Assembly: GCA_002914805.1 (NCBI GenBank) | Contig: JXTB01000300.1 | Coordinates: 1-64,000, forward strand | Direction of reading: 5' to 3' | DNA length: 64,000 nt | Origin: Parasponia andersonii | Lineage: Eukaryota; Streptophyta; Magnoliopsida; Rosales; Cannabaceae | The notes under the pieces: generated by a model | Databases searched by the model: none | Seen by the model: the letters and a program-made list of their open reading frames with translations, nothing else | What the model was told of the DNA's origin: nothing | Position numbers and translations under genes: made by a program | Shown here: piece after piece, positions 24,037-34,714 of the stretch | Layout of the letters: every line of letters starts with the position of its first letter | Numbering within the stretch: the first letter of the stretch is position 1

Positions 24037-24908
24037 ATCTTCATGTTATCGTCAACAGCCTACTGTATCTTCTTCATTAATATTCGTCAATAATACTTCT
24101 TCGACTATTACTTCAACTCGTTTCCGATCTTTTTTTATAGTTTTATGGCAGTTTTTGGACACCATAAAACTCGAGGGGCAGTAGGATCAGAATGTTATCT
24201 CCTACTGGTTTCCTAAGGGACTATGCAAACGTCCATTTAGAGGAGACAGGGGTTTTAGATCATCGAAGTATCTAAATCTCCTTAAAATCCTAGGATTTTC
24301 TCCTCGCTTCATGCCTCAGCATGTCGTATTACGCAATTTCCCTCATCGAACAGAAACGTAACTAAGAAAAACGTTCATTGTTCGAAGTGATATATTGCTA
24401 TGTTTTATTTTGACATGAAACTTTTGAAATACAGTTAGAGTTTGCATCACTCGTATTGACTGTTTTCTTAAGCGACCTAACCTATCCTAATGCTTAAAAC
24501 TCGTTTTAAGTTAGTCGAATTCAAATCGCTAAAATCGTACTGATCAATCACGTGTGATTGACTACTTAGTTAAAATTACTATTGTGTTTTCATTGTTTTT
24601 CAGGAGCATATAAGGAAAAATAATATTTATTAAAAGAAAGTCACCCGTACATGCACAGAAAAGAAGGGGGACCAAGCCCGCATTGTTCTAAAAATAATAA
24701 AAAAAAAAAAAAAAAAAGTACTGATCAATCACGTGTGATTGACTACTTAGTTAAAATTACTATTGTGTTTTCATTGTTTTTCAGGAGCATATAAGGAAAA
24801 ATAATATTTATTAAAAGAAAGTCACCCGTACATGCACAGAAAAGAAGGGGGACCAAGCCCGCATTGTTCTAAAAATNATACACTCGAGGAGAAGATAGAA
24901 AAGCTTAC
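24037..24908. other. Gypsy B spacer with exact 159-bp duplication and an N
   Basis: Non-coding sequence like 11891-12597 of A, then two identical 159-bp copies (24537-24695 and 24718-24876) separated by an A-rich run. The second copy ends at N (24877), followed directly by antisense exon 3. The coiled-coil exon seen in gypsy A is absent. The N and the exactness of the duplication raise the possibility of an assembly error. Confidence 0.7.
24537..24876. repeat. Exact 159-bp direct repeat
   Basis: Copies 24537-24695 and 24718-24876 both run from GTACTGATCAATCACGTG to GTTCTAAAAAT with no difference seen. Position 24877 is N. Confidence 0.9.
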
Positions 24909-26488
24909 ATTAGCCAGCATCCTCATCGCAGATCCAAAAGCGACCTTGGCAGAACGTCGCTTCATCCGATCCCAACCTTCCTCAGATGTGAAGCGATCAA
25001 TAAAGGCTGCGCTCATACCAGCCTTCTCTGGTAATTGGTTGAGGACTGCGAAGAGCTCTTCACCCTTATCTGCCAAGATCAGTTCCGAAGAAGTGGCAGC
25101 CTCGGTGGGTGGTTCAAGATGACTCGTTGGCTGAGGCTATGGTAGAGGCGTGCTTGCTGGGAAGTCCTCGAAGGCAACTTTTCTTTTCTTCGAGCTATCG
25201 ACCTTCTCCTTCCCTTTCGATGGCGGGGTACTCTCGGGTGTTTTGGTTTTTGCCATGGACCCGAGAGTTGAAGGTGGTGCTCGCAAGCCGCTACCGATGA
25301 CCATCTCTGTACAGATATGTTAATGAGCAAGGAGATATAGTATAAGGGTGATTAGAATGAACATGTAATTACCTTCTTCTTGTAGAGCTGGTTGAGGAGC
25401 TGGTGGTGACACTGTCTCTGGATATGAAGGTTCTGAGCATAGAGGTGTGGCTGGTGCTTTTCGTTTTCTAATTCTTGAAGACGAGGCACCTAAATCCGTC
25501 CTTTTCCTTGGCTTCTTCTTCGAGCTCGATGGCTTAGACGAGAGAACTGGGGGGTCTGGGAATGCAGCTCCCTTTGGAAGCAGACCGCAAGCGACCATGT
25601 TATTCGAAGTACCTAGTACCTTCCAATTAAATTTCTTAATTGGAAGGTCGTTGATTTTATATACCCTTGCGAGTTGTTCCCTGGAAAGTCCGGGTCGATC
25701 CCTATTATCTGCGATGACATTCGAATGCGATCAGTATAAAAGTAAACATAAAAAAAAAGGTGATAAATTGGAAGACTACCTACCGGGATTCTGAAAGAAG
25801 CCGTTAGCCGCATAGTCAAAATGGAAAAATGGATTTTTCCACTTTGCCATGTTGTTGCGAACCCAATAGATCATTTTTATTGCCTGGTTCGATCATTTGC
25901 TTGCACAGAAGAAGCCAAGATCTGACGGNTTTGATTTCACTTGGTAGAACCAAGCGAATTCTTCAGGTGAAGGGGTTTCTAAACATAGTTTATGGTACAG
26001 TATATACAAACCTACCATATATCTATAGGTATTAGGGGTCAATTGAAAAGGGACGATCCCATAGTAATCAATAATTGATTTTATATACAGATGGAGTGGG
26101 AGATGCACGCCACACTTGAGGACTGCCTCAGAAAAAGAAGCGAGTCCATGTGGGGGAGTGTGTGGTCGATTAAATTCCATAGGTAGACGAAGGGGTATGG
26201 CGATCTTATAACTGCTCGCAATTTTGCTGAGTTTGTTCGATGTGTAGCTCGTTATGACTAATTCCCTTCTACGTATTGGTAGCCAGATGAAAATGCAGGA
26301 GCATCCCTGATATGTCTGGGCCACTGGTCCTGGGAGAGATCGCCTATTCGAGGACTACTCTGTCTGGCCCATGTTATTTCTATCTCGGGTTCTGGCTCAA
26401 GATAGTCTTCAAGGTTAATAGAGCTAACACTTGAGTCAGATTCTCCAGAAAATGCATTCCCTTCCCTAAATTCCTTACTACTAGACAT
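24909..26488 (-). pseudogene. Gypsy B antisense spliced gene (PF04195-like), 3' exon missing
   Basis: Exons on the minus strand: 26488-25784, 25708-25373 and 25306-24909, with canonical GT/AG introns (the first is 75 nt, as in A). The protein starts MSSSKEFREGNAFSG. The conserved domain has IPLRLPMEFNRPHTPPH and LTPNTYRYMVGLYILYHKL; then VIADNRDRPGLSREQLARVY spans the first splice region. The C-terminal part has FIDRFTSEEGWDRMKRR. Damage: a frameshift after YQYVEG near 26260, TGA after ASK near 25890 (shared with A), TAG near 25140, an N at 25929 and loss of the coiled-coil exon. Function unknown. Confidence 0.75.
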
Positions 26489-27411
26489 CTGAAAAGAAAT
26501 ACGGATGGGTTTAGTCCTATGCGAGCATCTAGAATTCTCACTATGATAGCACTTTGGGTATTCATTTTAGGATTGTACTAACAAGCAAGCTCTTTCCTAA
26601 GAGGTCTGCGGATTCGTAAAAATTGTTCAAGCAGTTCGTCAGAAAATAAATGTTCGAGCAGTTCGTTGGGAAATAAAATAGGGTATTAGACCCTAGAAAT
26701 TCTTTTCACAAGTTCGTTTCTGGTTATTATCTAATAAGTCTACCCTATGGACTGAAAGAGGGGGATAAAAAATAATTCTCATATCACTTCAATGTGGGAT
26801 GAGTTTCTATTCCTAAAAATTGAAATTATTTTTTCAAGAACAGAAGAAATAAGAGAAGAAATGAACTAACCTTTCTTCAGAAGCGGAGGACTTAAGATGG
26901 TTTGAAATTCGTCGGAGAAGAAATTGTGATTGTGTGAGCTGAAGGACAAAACGGCACTTTAGAGTTCTCTGAAGCTTCGATATTTTCTGAGAAGATAGAA
27001 ACAGTGAAATAAAACAGAAACAGATTGGTTTTCGATATTTATACTCCAAGCACCGTTAAATCATAGCTGTAGATCAAGGAATTTGATTTTTAGATCTGAA
27101 GGCCGAAGTTTATGCGGGATTTGATTCTTTCCAAAAAATCAGAATTGTTTAAAATTTGAAAAGATTTGGTTTTGAAACGACGGTTGGTATCATTAGACTT
27201 CCTCGAATTCTGCTCTTTCTCAGAAAAGGCGACACGTGTTTCCGTCCGTCAGAAAAATATACGTGTGATCTTGAGAGATGAGATTTGAAATCTGGCGACC
27301 CTTCGACTCTTCAAAGATCTCAAGTTTAGGTCATGACATCGCATTTTTAAGATCGCACGTTAAAAGGAAGCTTCATTTTGTCCTAAAGAACTAATAGAGC
27401 TGGGGGGCAAT
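26489..27411. other. Gypsy B region upstream of the antisense gene
   Basis: A non-coding stretch of about 920 bp, collinear with 14752-15717 in gypsy A. It ends with the purine tract GCTGGGGGGCAAT (27399-27411). It likely holds the antisense promoter, but no defined motif is visible. Confidence 0.5.
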
Positions 27412-28088
27412 TGTTGTGCGGTCTAAAATCTTATGTTAGGTCGCATAAGTAAGGGTTAAGTTCGACCTCCTCTGTGTAAGTTATGTGCGACCTCTTCCGC
27501 TTAGATTATATGCGACCTCCTCCGTATAGTCGTGTGACCTCTTTTGTATAAGTTATGTGCGACCTTCTCTATATAGATTATGGGCGACCTCTTCCGAAAG
27601 AAAAGGGAAACAAGTCTATGCTTCATCAAACAGGAAACCTGCAAAGAAAGGGAACCAGAAGTCCTCTATTTATGATCAACCAGTTACTCGTTTTGAGTGA
27701 TTATCCAATTATGTTGTTACTTGAATTGTATTACCCGATTATATAGTTACCCGTTTTCACAATTAGGAACATTGAGTTACCCTCACCTATATAAAGGAGA
27801 CTCAATATTCCAGACGGGGAATTCCAATTTGTTTTCCAATTTTTCAATTTTCAGACTTCGAAATTCCGACTCCCAATTTGAGAGAGATTTCCAGACGAGA
27901 CATTGTAACTTTGAGTGCTTGTAATTCTCCATAAAATAGTGAAAAACAGTGGACGTAAGCTCATCTTTTTTGGGACTGAACCACTATAAAATCCTCTCTC
28001 TTTATTTGCTTTGATTAATAACCCAACTCATACAAACCACATCTCTTAATTTTTTCTAAATTTATTATTGATAAAACCTCCATCAACA
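27412..28088 (+). repeat. 3' LTR of gypsy B
   Basis: 677 bp, intact TGTTG...CAACA ends, TATA box at 27788-27795. It matches 17345-18021 without length change. Confidence 0.9.
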
Positions 28089-28725
28089 AAATCCAATCAA
28101 CAGAATCCAAGGGTCCTCCCAGATATGAATTGTTGCTCCACTACCTACCTTCTTACACATATCATGTTCAAAGAGCTACTTGCAGTTCATAATAGCTTTT
28201 CACACCTATGACCCTGAGCGAGTAGCCGTATAGTGAAAGAAATCAGTGTCGTTTAGGTATTTGGCCCTGATAACATCCGCCCACAGGCTTTGTTTTTCGG
28301 AAACTAAAAGTCACCCTCATTCGCGAGAAAAGCTTTGTTGGCATCCACTACTCTCCTCAAGCCTAATCCTCCGACTTATTTTGGCTTACGAATGGCATCC
28401 TAGGACTTAAGACACAAGCCCTTACCCTCTTTGAAACCTTACCAGAAACTATGCATTGCATTGTCCAAACTTATGCAAGTTTTCTTAGGTATAGGTATAG
28501 TCTATATAGCATAGGCTGGCATTGCATTTCCCAGTGAGGAGATGATCAAAGTTCTGGCAGCCTAGAACAGAACTTTTGCTTTCCATCCTGCCAATCTTTT
28601 GCTTGCCCTATCTACCAAAAACTTCAAATCGTTGGACTTCCTTTTTGACAAGAATAAGGAAGGCCTAGGTATTTGGCATGCTAAGGTAAAAATTTAAGAC
28701 CTAAGGAATGCCTGATATACGAAGC

Positions 28726-28956
28726 TTAAGACCCTTCCGAAATTCTTGCTGAAGTGTATATGTGACTTGTCTTTGTCGATGGATTGACCGGACCACGCAC
28801 TACTAGAAAACCATCGCATTCTCCTTGGTTATCTTTCCTAAAGAAGATTACATCATCCGCAAATAGTAAGTGACTAAAAGCAAGACCCATTCTGGCCAAT
28901 TTTATACCCTCGATAAAACCTTCCATTTCTGCCTTAAGGAGTAAAGCCGATAACAC
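28726..28956 (-). pseudogene. LINE reverse transcriptase catalytic segment
   Basis: The open frame gives MLSALLLKAEMEGFIEGIKL, then FSHLLFADDVIFF with the FADD catalytic pair and a following frameshift. In intact L1 RTs this lies about 150 residues after the RPI block, which agrees with the distance to 29328. Confidence 0.8.
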
Positions 28957-29327
28957 TTGTATGCAAATGATAAAAAGATACAGGGATAAAGGATCCCTTT
29001 GACGAAGGCCTCTTTAAGGTGGAAGGTATATGTTAGACTACTCTTAAGAAGAAGGGTAAAGGTTATCGATGTCACGCACTACAAAACCCACCTAATCCAC
29101 ACCTCCGTAAAGCCAAAATTACGCAGCACTATTCGAAGAAAACGCCAGTAGACATGGTCATAGGCCTTTTCCATGTCCATTTTCAACAATATTAGCATGC
29201 ATTTTCTTTTTTCCCATTGAAGGTGAGCAGTACCTCCTGGACTATCATCGAGTTTTCAGAAATTCGGTGGCCCCTAACAAACGCTACCAAGTACGAAGCA
29301 ATAATAGAGGACAAAAGTGGTTTGAGC

Positions 29328-29822
29328 CTATTCACGTATCAGTTTTGAGATGAGCTTGTACACAAAATTATACAGGTTAATCGGCCTATAGTCATTTAGT
29401 CTTTTTGGGTGATCACATTTGGGAATCAAGACGATGTTGGATTCATTAATTCCTTCTGGCATTTTATTAGATATGAAGAAATCATAGACTAGAGCATAGA
29501 CATCCTCCTTACCGGTACACCAATAAGCTCGATAAAAGCTACTCGGGAGACCATCTAGCCCTGGAGCTTTGTAAGGGTCTATCTCTCTGACCACAGCCAT
29601 ATTCTCCTCCTAGCTGGCTAGACTAGTCAGCTCTAAATTTTGATCACTCGAAATGACTCGAGGGATTACACCCTTTAGGTCTTCTGGGACTTGAGTATTC
29701 TCTGAGGAATATAATGATTGGAATCTATGTGAAAGGGCCTCAGTGATGGACTGTCGATTGTTGAGCCAGTTACCGAAATCATCCTTAGCATACTCGGTGA
29801 AATTCTGTCTCCTTCTCATCAT
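29328..29822 (-). pseudogene. LINE reverse transcriptase N-terminal part
   Basis: Two open segments (29822-29610 and 29600-29328) separated by a stop. The second carries DPYKAPGLDGLPSSFYRAYW, NIVLIPKCDHPKRLNDYRPI and NFVYKLISKLIRE, the signature blocks of non-LTR RTs. The segments are in frame with each other. By family it would copy the LINE RNA at the target site; it is inactive here because of the stops. Confidence 0.85.
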
Positions 29823-30683
29823 AGTAGAAAGGAAAAAGGACTTTGTTGCCTATCACCTTCCTTAAGCCACTTAATACGAGATTTCTATTTCTAGTGAATC
29901 TCTTCTTTAGTCAGTAGTTCATTAAGTTCCTCTTTAGCTTGCCTTTCCTGCTCTAGAGATAAATCACTCGAGTGATCTTTAAGAATGTCCTCCAACTTAT
30001 GTCGAGCCCTCCTAATGTTAACTTGCAAACTCCCAAACTATTCCTTATTCCAATGGGCTAACACTCTCTTAGTGGCATGAGATAGTTTTCGTAATCTCAA
30101 ACTAGAATAGTTATGAGTAACTGAGTACCAATCTTTCTTAACCACCTAGTGACTTCTGATGTCTTGTGCCAACATGTTTTCAAACTTGAAGTTGTTATGT
30201 TGCGGTCCCCAGTCCCCCAAAGAGTCAAGCAAAATGCGATGATGATCAAAAGCCAAATTAGCCAGCACCTTGACGGTAGCCAACTAAAATAGGTGGCACC
30301 ACTCCGTGTTTGCTAGCAGTGCCAACCTGTCTCTACGATTTGACCAAGTACATTTAAGCCCCTACGTACCCAGGTCCAAGAGCCCTGCTTGCTCCAAGTT
30401 TCTCCTTATTGCAGAGTAGGAACTAGTAGAACCGTGGCTCTCTCGTTGACCCGACCAAACCTCCGAATCAAATAGCGTATTATTAGGTCCCCCATAAGTA
30501 AACAAGGGCTAACACTGTGGTCAACCAGTCTAGAGATGTTATTCCAGAAAACACTCCTCTCATGATGGACAAGAGGGCTATAAACAGCGAAGAGACTCTA
30601 TGGAGAGTGTCCAGGATCGAAGTAACAGATGCAAGCAATTATATTCTTCTCAAAATTGTCAGCTCTAACTGAACCCTGTCCTG

Positions 30684-30899
30684 CTAAGCAACACAAAGTC
30701 CACCTGTGAGGCCAATGGGAGGAACAGAGATAAAATGATCGAAACATACCACCCTAAGATGCTTGGTTAGTGTGGCATCTCTAATTTTTGTCTCGGATAA
30801 AATTAAGCAATCCGGGTTAAACCTCGCCACCAGTGCTCGAAGGCTCTCGATTGCCAAGGCCCAAGCTAGCCCTTGGCAATTCCAGGCTAAGATTAACAT
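30684..30899 (-). pseudogene. LINE endonuclease N-terminal segment
   Basis: An open frame starting MLILAWNCQGLAWALAIESL, with CLILSETKIRD. It matches the first blocks of the apurinic-type endonuclease domain (Asn of WNC, Glu of ETK). The frame is lost after SVPPIGLTGG. Confidence 0.8.
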
Positions 30900-32782
30900 T
30901 AGTAATGAGGAGACTTGTTTGGGCCAGTCTCTAATGCCTCGAGCTAAAGAAACCTACATTTTAAAATCATCGACCTCTGTCTCTCCAGTCAGACACTCCA
31001 CGCTGCAGTTTTAGGACTTCCTTTTTCAAGCATGGGTTTTTAAATGCAGCCGAGGTTTACTTGATATACTTGGAGTTGGTGATACACTCCCGGTCATAAC
31101 CACCTCTAGATTGAAGTCAAAAGATGCATGTGGGCAGAAAGAAGTTTCAGTTGGAAGGGAGTTATAAAATTCCTTCGTAGCTTTCAAAGCCTCCCCATTT
31201 AAAGGAGCAAAGTTGGACCCATATGGTCGTCTAGGCCTAATCCATCCCTTAAGAAAATGGAATGGATGAGTGAGAGCATGAAGCTTTGGGCTTTCCTTTT
31301 CTTATACAGGAGTGAGCCCATAATTTCAGTTGATAAATTGTAGAGCAGTGTGGGATGGGCTTGAAAGACATAAGTATTGGGCCTAACAGTGGATAGGTCC
31401 AGAATCAGGTCTAAAGCATTTGAGAATATTTCAAACTCCATCTAGTGGTCCACATTAATCTCTGGAAAGAAGCCCAAAAACTTCATATCACCTTTCCGTT
31501 GCCCCATAGGTGGTCTTAGTCTCGAACCCTCTTCCATGTCGACATCATGCACTCTGATAGCCAGCTCCCTTAGAGAAGTTGTCATAATCTCCCCAAGGAT
31601 TTCCGGAAAAAGTTGGTCATTAGGTCTGGACATATCTCGATCGATAGAGTCTTGCAAGAAAAAGGAATTACTTAGGCCTTTGCATAATGCTAGGGTCTGA
31701 TTGTCAGATTCCTCGATCATAGGGTCAAAGCTTTGGCGCTCAAACTGCTTCCCATGTTGGTCAGCTGTGAAGGTAAGATGTCAGAATGCACCGCTTCCCA
31801 AGATGGTTTTTTAAGAGGTCAAGACACACTGCTTCCTCCAGTTGGGTTAAGTAAGATGTCAAGATGCATCGCTTCCAAAGGTTGGTCAGCTTTGTAAGTC
31901 TGAGAGGCAGATTCTAGTTGAGTTAGGGGTGATGCTAGCTAGTTTTGTAAAGAATCCAAATAGTTCTTGATCTCTGACTCCACCATTAGCCACGACCTAT
32001 ACAAAGGAATGGACCTCCATGTTTGACCAATAATGCAGCATTTATAGTAAAAATCTGGGAGTTTTTTTTACTTTAGTTACACCTGTATCGAGAACCTCTA
32101 GTTCTCTTTTTGTAAAAGCCTACAAAAAGAGGTTTCACAACTGGCTGCCCCCACTTTTAACCTCCAATACTCCCCCAAAAGAGAAGAGGTGGTTACAGGT
32201 CTTGTCTAGCTCCATGACCTTTCCGAATAACTCTCTTATTTTCCTCGCATTCTCCATAGACAACAACTCTATAGATAAACCATGGACTTACACCCACAAA
32301 GAGAAACTGGAAAAACCGATCTCCTCTAGAAGGGTTTCTTGTGAGATTTCTTTCAAAATGAGCATGTTACGATTATTAACCTACGACCCTTTAAACAGAG
32401 TTCCTTTTTTCTCCTATATAAAGCCAAACTAGAATAAGAACTTATTTGGTCCAGAATCACATACCTTTAAGGGATTCTTTAATCCCCATAATCGAATGGC
32501 AATACTTCCTACCATTTAGGCCAAAAAAAAAAACTTTTCTTGACAATGAGTCTTCTAGCCAATAACAGTTACTCACCACCATCCCTACCCACCCTTGCGG
32601 ACGCAAGCTTCACAAGTGCATCTGAGTAGTGAAGCTTCGAGGTCTCCTCCACTAAGATAAAGGTCAAGCATCTTTCCACTATTCAACCTCCCCTCTATTG
32701 TACATCAAGTGACAAAACATCGTGAGATAGCGATAAGCTCACCACTCGGATCTTATACGAGATACTCAACTAGACATTGAAA

Positions 32783-32817
32783 AATAGGATTCCCATTTCA
32801 AATCTGGGAATCCTATT
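32783..32817. repeat. Perfect 13-bp inverted repeat (hairpin)
   Basis: AATAGGATTCCCA (32783-32795), nine bases, then TGGGAATCCTATT (32805-32817). It lies at or just outside the LINE 5' end. Purpose unknown. Confidence 0.7.
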
Positions 32818-33165
32818 ATATTGTAGTTGAGCTACCAATTCAACAACAGTCGTTCAAATGTTAACAAACTTGCGTGAATTCATCTTCTTCTTATTTCTTA
32901 TTCTAATACCCTGATTTGATTTCTTTAATCCTTATTAAGAAGATATCTGATTTACAATATGGATTCAAGTCTATTGTGTGTTCCCTTACTCCACAACATT
33001 TGCTCAAACTCCACCACTTGGCATTCACCTATTGTCACCATAGTCATTTTCTTAAATATATTAAAAAAATAAAATAAAGCTGTATCAAAAAAAGGGTCAT
33101 TCATGTGCTGATAATTGATACTGCAATTCGCAAGTACCATTATAAGAACAGAAACATAATGTAAG
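32818..33165. other. Spacer between the LINE and copia C
   Basis: AT-rich. One 62-codon minus-strand frame (33140-32952) shows no recognised motif. Nothing supported as a gene. Confidence 0.4.
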
Positions 33166-34505
33166 TTGTAAGACTAAAGTTACTCAGGTAAATTGGGTTT
33201 TAAAAAATTTTTACAAACTTTTCTTGAAAACACAAGTATATTTAGCAAGTAAAAACTACAACAAGTAAAAATAGATAAATTGTATGCGTGAACTCAAGAT
33301 AAATAAATTTAAAGAAATAGGAATAGAGAAATGCAAATACTATTTCTATGAGGTTCAACAAATACAATAATTTGTCTATATCTCGAGCTTTTGGCAACCC
33401 GTTTTGAGCAATTCACTATCGGATTAAGAGAATAGTCTTGATCGTCCCTTATGCAAAACGAGTGCTTTCTCGCTAGGCATACTCATACTTTTACAATAAT
33501 CTTGAATCAGGCTCTATTACGCCTAATACGAATTCTTTTGACTCTGATGTCAATCTCACCAAAACCGAGTTATTTATGAATCTAGTATCAACCTCACCTC
33601 ACAAATACAATTTAGTTTTGGTTTGTTGATACACTCAACTAAATCTCTCTAATGAAAAGGACTGATACAAAGTAAGCCTAAAGACAATAAATAAAAACAC
33701 AAAGTATGATCTAGTTTGACTCAATTTACTTTTGTGAAAAAGTGGATTTGAAAGTTTAATTCACAAAAGATGATTTGAATGACTTGAAAGTATGTTTAAT
33801 GCATTGTAGAAATTTTTAAAAGTTTTTCAAGTATTAAAAAAACTTCTATTTATAAATTAGAATGAAATTACCTGTTTTAGACCGTCTGATAAATAATCTA
33901 TCATTTTCGACAAACCAAAAGTTCACTTTTAGTAAACCAAAAATACAAGTCATAGAAAATGTGGTTGTAACGGTCAGATTTTAAAAAGTCATTAAAATAG
34001 AAAAGTAGAGGAATCGATAGACCGATTCTCACTACCGATCTATCAATTATACTTGAGAGCATATTTTTAATTTTATTTCAAGGGTTTTCCAGTTGCTTCC
34101 AAAATGTGATTTTATAAATTGATTTAATATATAATATAGGAACTATATAAATTCATAAATCAATTTAAAAGCTTATGTAAAATAGATTTTATATTTTAAT
34201 TAAAAATGAATAGATTTAACAATTTAGCTTTGAAAAATTCCAATTATATAATAAATTTGAGCCATTAAAGATCATAAAATGTGTAGACAAATATTCAAAT
34301 CTAAGAACTAAGTGCATGACCTTTTGCTAGTCTAGGTCTTGATTATCTTGATTTTTGTCTTTAAGCTCTTTTCCATAATATATCTTAAGTGTCTTATGAT
34401 CCTTTCAATTTAACTTACTACACACTTAACTATTAGCCTTTAATCATATATTTGTTAGCTTCAAAATATGAGAATATGATTGATGATACAAATCATGACT
34501 CAACA
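33166..34505 (-). repeat. 3' LTR of copia C
   Basis: About 1340 bp matching 40876-42160. The minus-strand start TGTTGAGTCATG directly follows the purine tract. The outer edge near 33166 is approximate. Confidence 0.8.
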
Positions 34506-34520
34506 ATCTCCCCCTTTTGA
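34506..34520 (-). other. Polypurine tract of copia C
   Basis: The minus strand reads TCAAAAGGGGGAGAT directly before the LTR start TGTTGAG, the classic copia plus-strand primer site. Confidence 0.85.
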
Positions 34521-34714
34521 TGATAACGAAAATTTGATTTTAAAAAAGTAAGGAGTAAGAAAATAAGCTAAGAAAATTGACCTTACCAATCTTTGAAAGT
34601 TCTCTCTTGAAATATGCTTAATTGAAGAGAGTGATAATCCCTTCCCCCTTAAACTTGTAAAATTTTCATATTTTGAATATGTTGCTCATGGATATACAAT
34701 ATGAATAATTTAGC

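Larger units (their letters stand above)
17345..28088 (+). mobile_element. Gypsy B: Tat-lineage Ty3/gypsy retrotransposon
   Basis: A 10.7-kb relative of gypsy A in the same orientation: 5' LTR 17345-18021, primer site, gag, pol, antisense spliced gene (3' exon lost) and 3' LTR 27412-28088. Both LTRs are 677 bp and differ mainly by C/T and G/A changes. They look less diverged from each other than A's LTRs do, which suggests that B is the younger insertion. It lies in the LINE RT C-terminal region. A clean target duplication was not found; the first six bases of the 5' LTR are altered. Confidence 0.9.
28089..32760 (-). mobile_element. LINE fragment 1 (ORF1, endonuclease, reverse transcriptase)
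   Basis: The 5' and central part of a plant L1-type LINE on the minus strand. Order: a DUF4283-like ORF1 region (about 32650-31970), an ORF1 C-terminal part with open stretches (31720-31199), the endonuclease start LILAWNCQGL and ILSETKIRD (30899-30690), the RT palm start KAPGLDGLPSSFYRAYW (near 29550) and VLIPKCDHPKRLNDYRPI, the RT catalytic box FADD (near 28870), and the thumb region to IHIWEDPWIL at the gypsy B border. Numerous stops and shifts make it a pseudogene. The 5' end near 32760 is approximate. Confidence 0.85.

Noticed and set aside
17340..28093. Target-site duplication of gypsy B
   Set aside because: The left flank CAAAG and right flank AAATC do not match, and the 5' LTR start is altered, so no duplication can be claimed.
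32952..33140. 62-codon minus-strand frame between the LINE and copia C
   Set aside because: No recognised motif, and codon content is not distinguishable from random AT-rich sequence.
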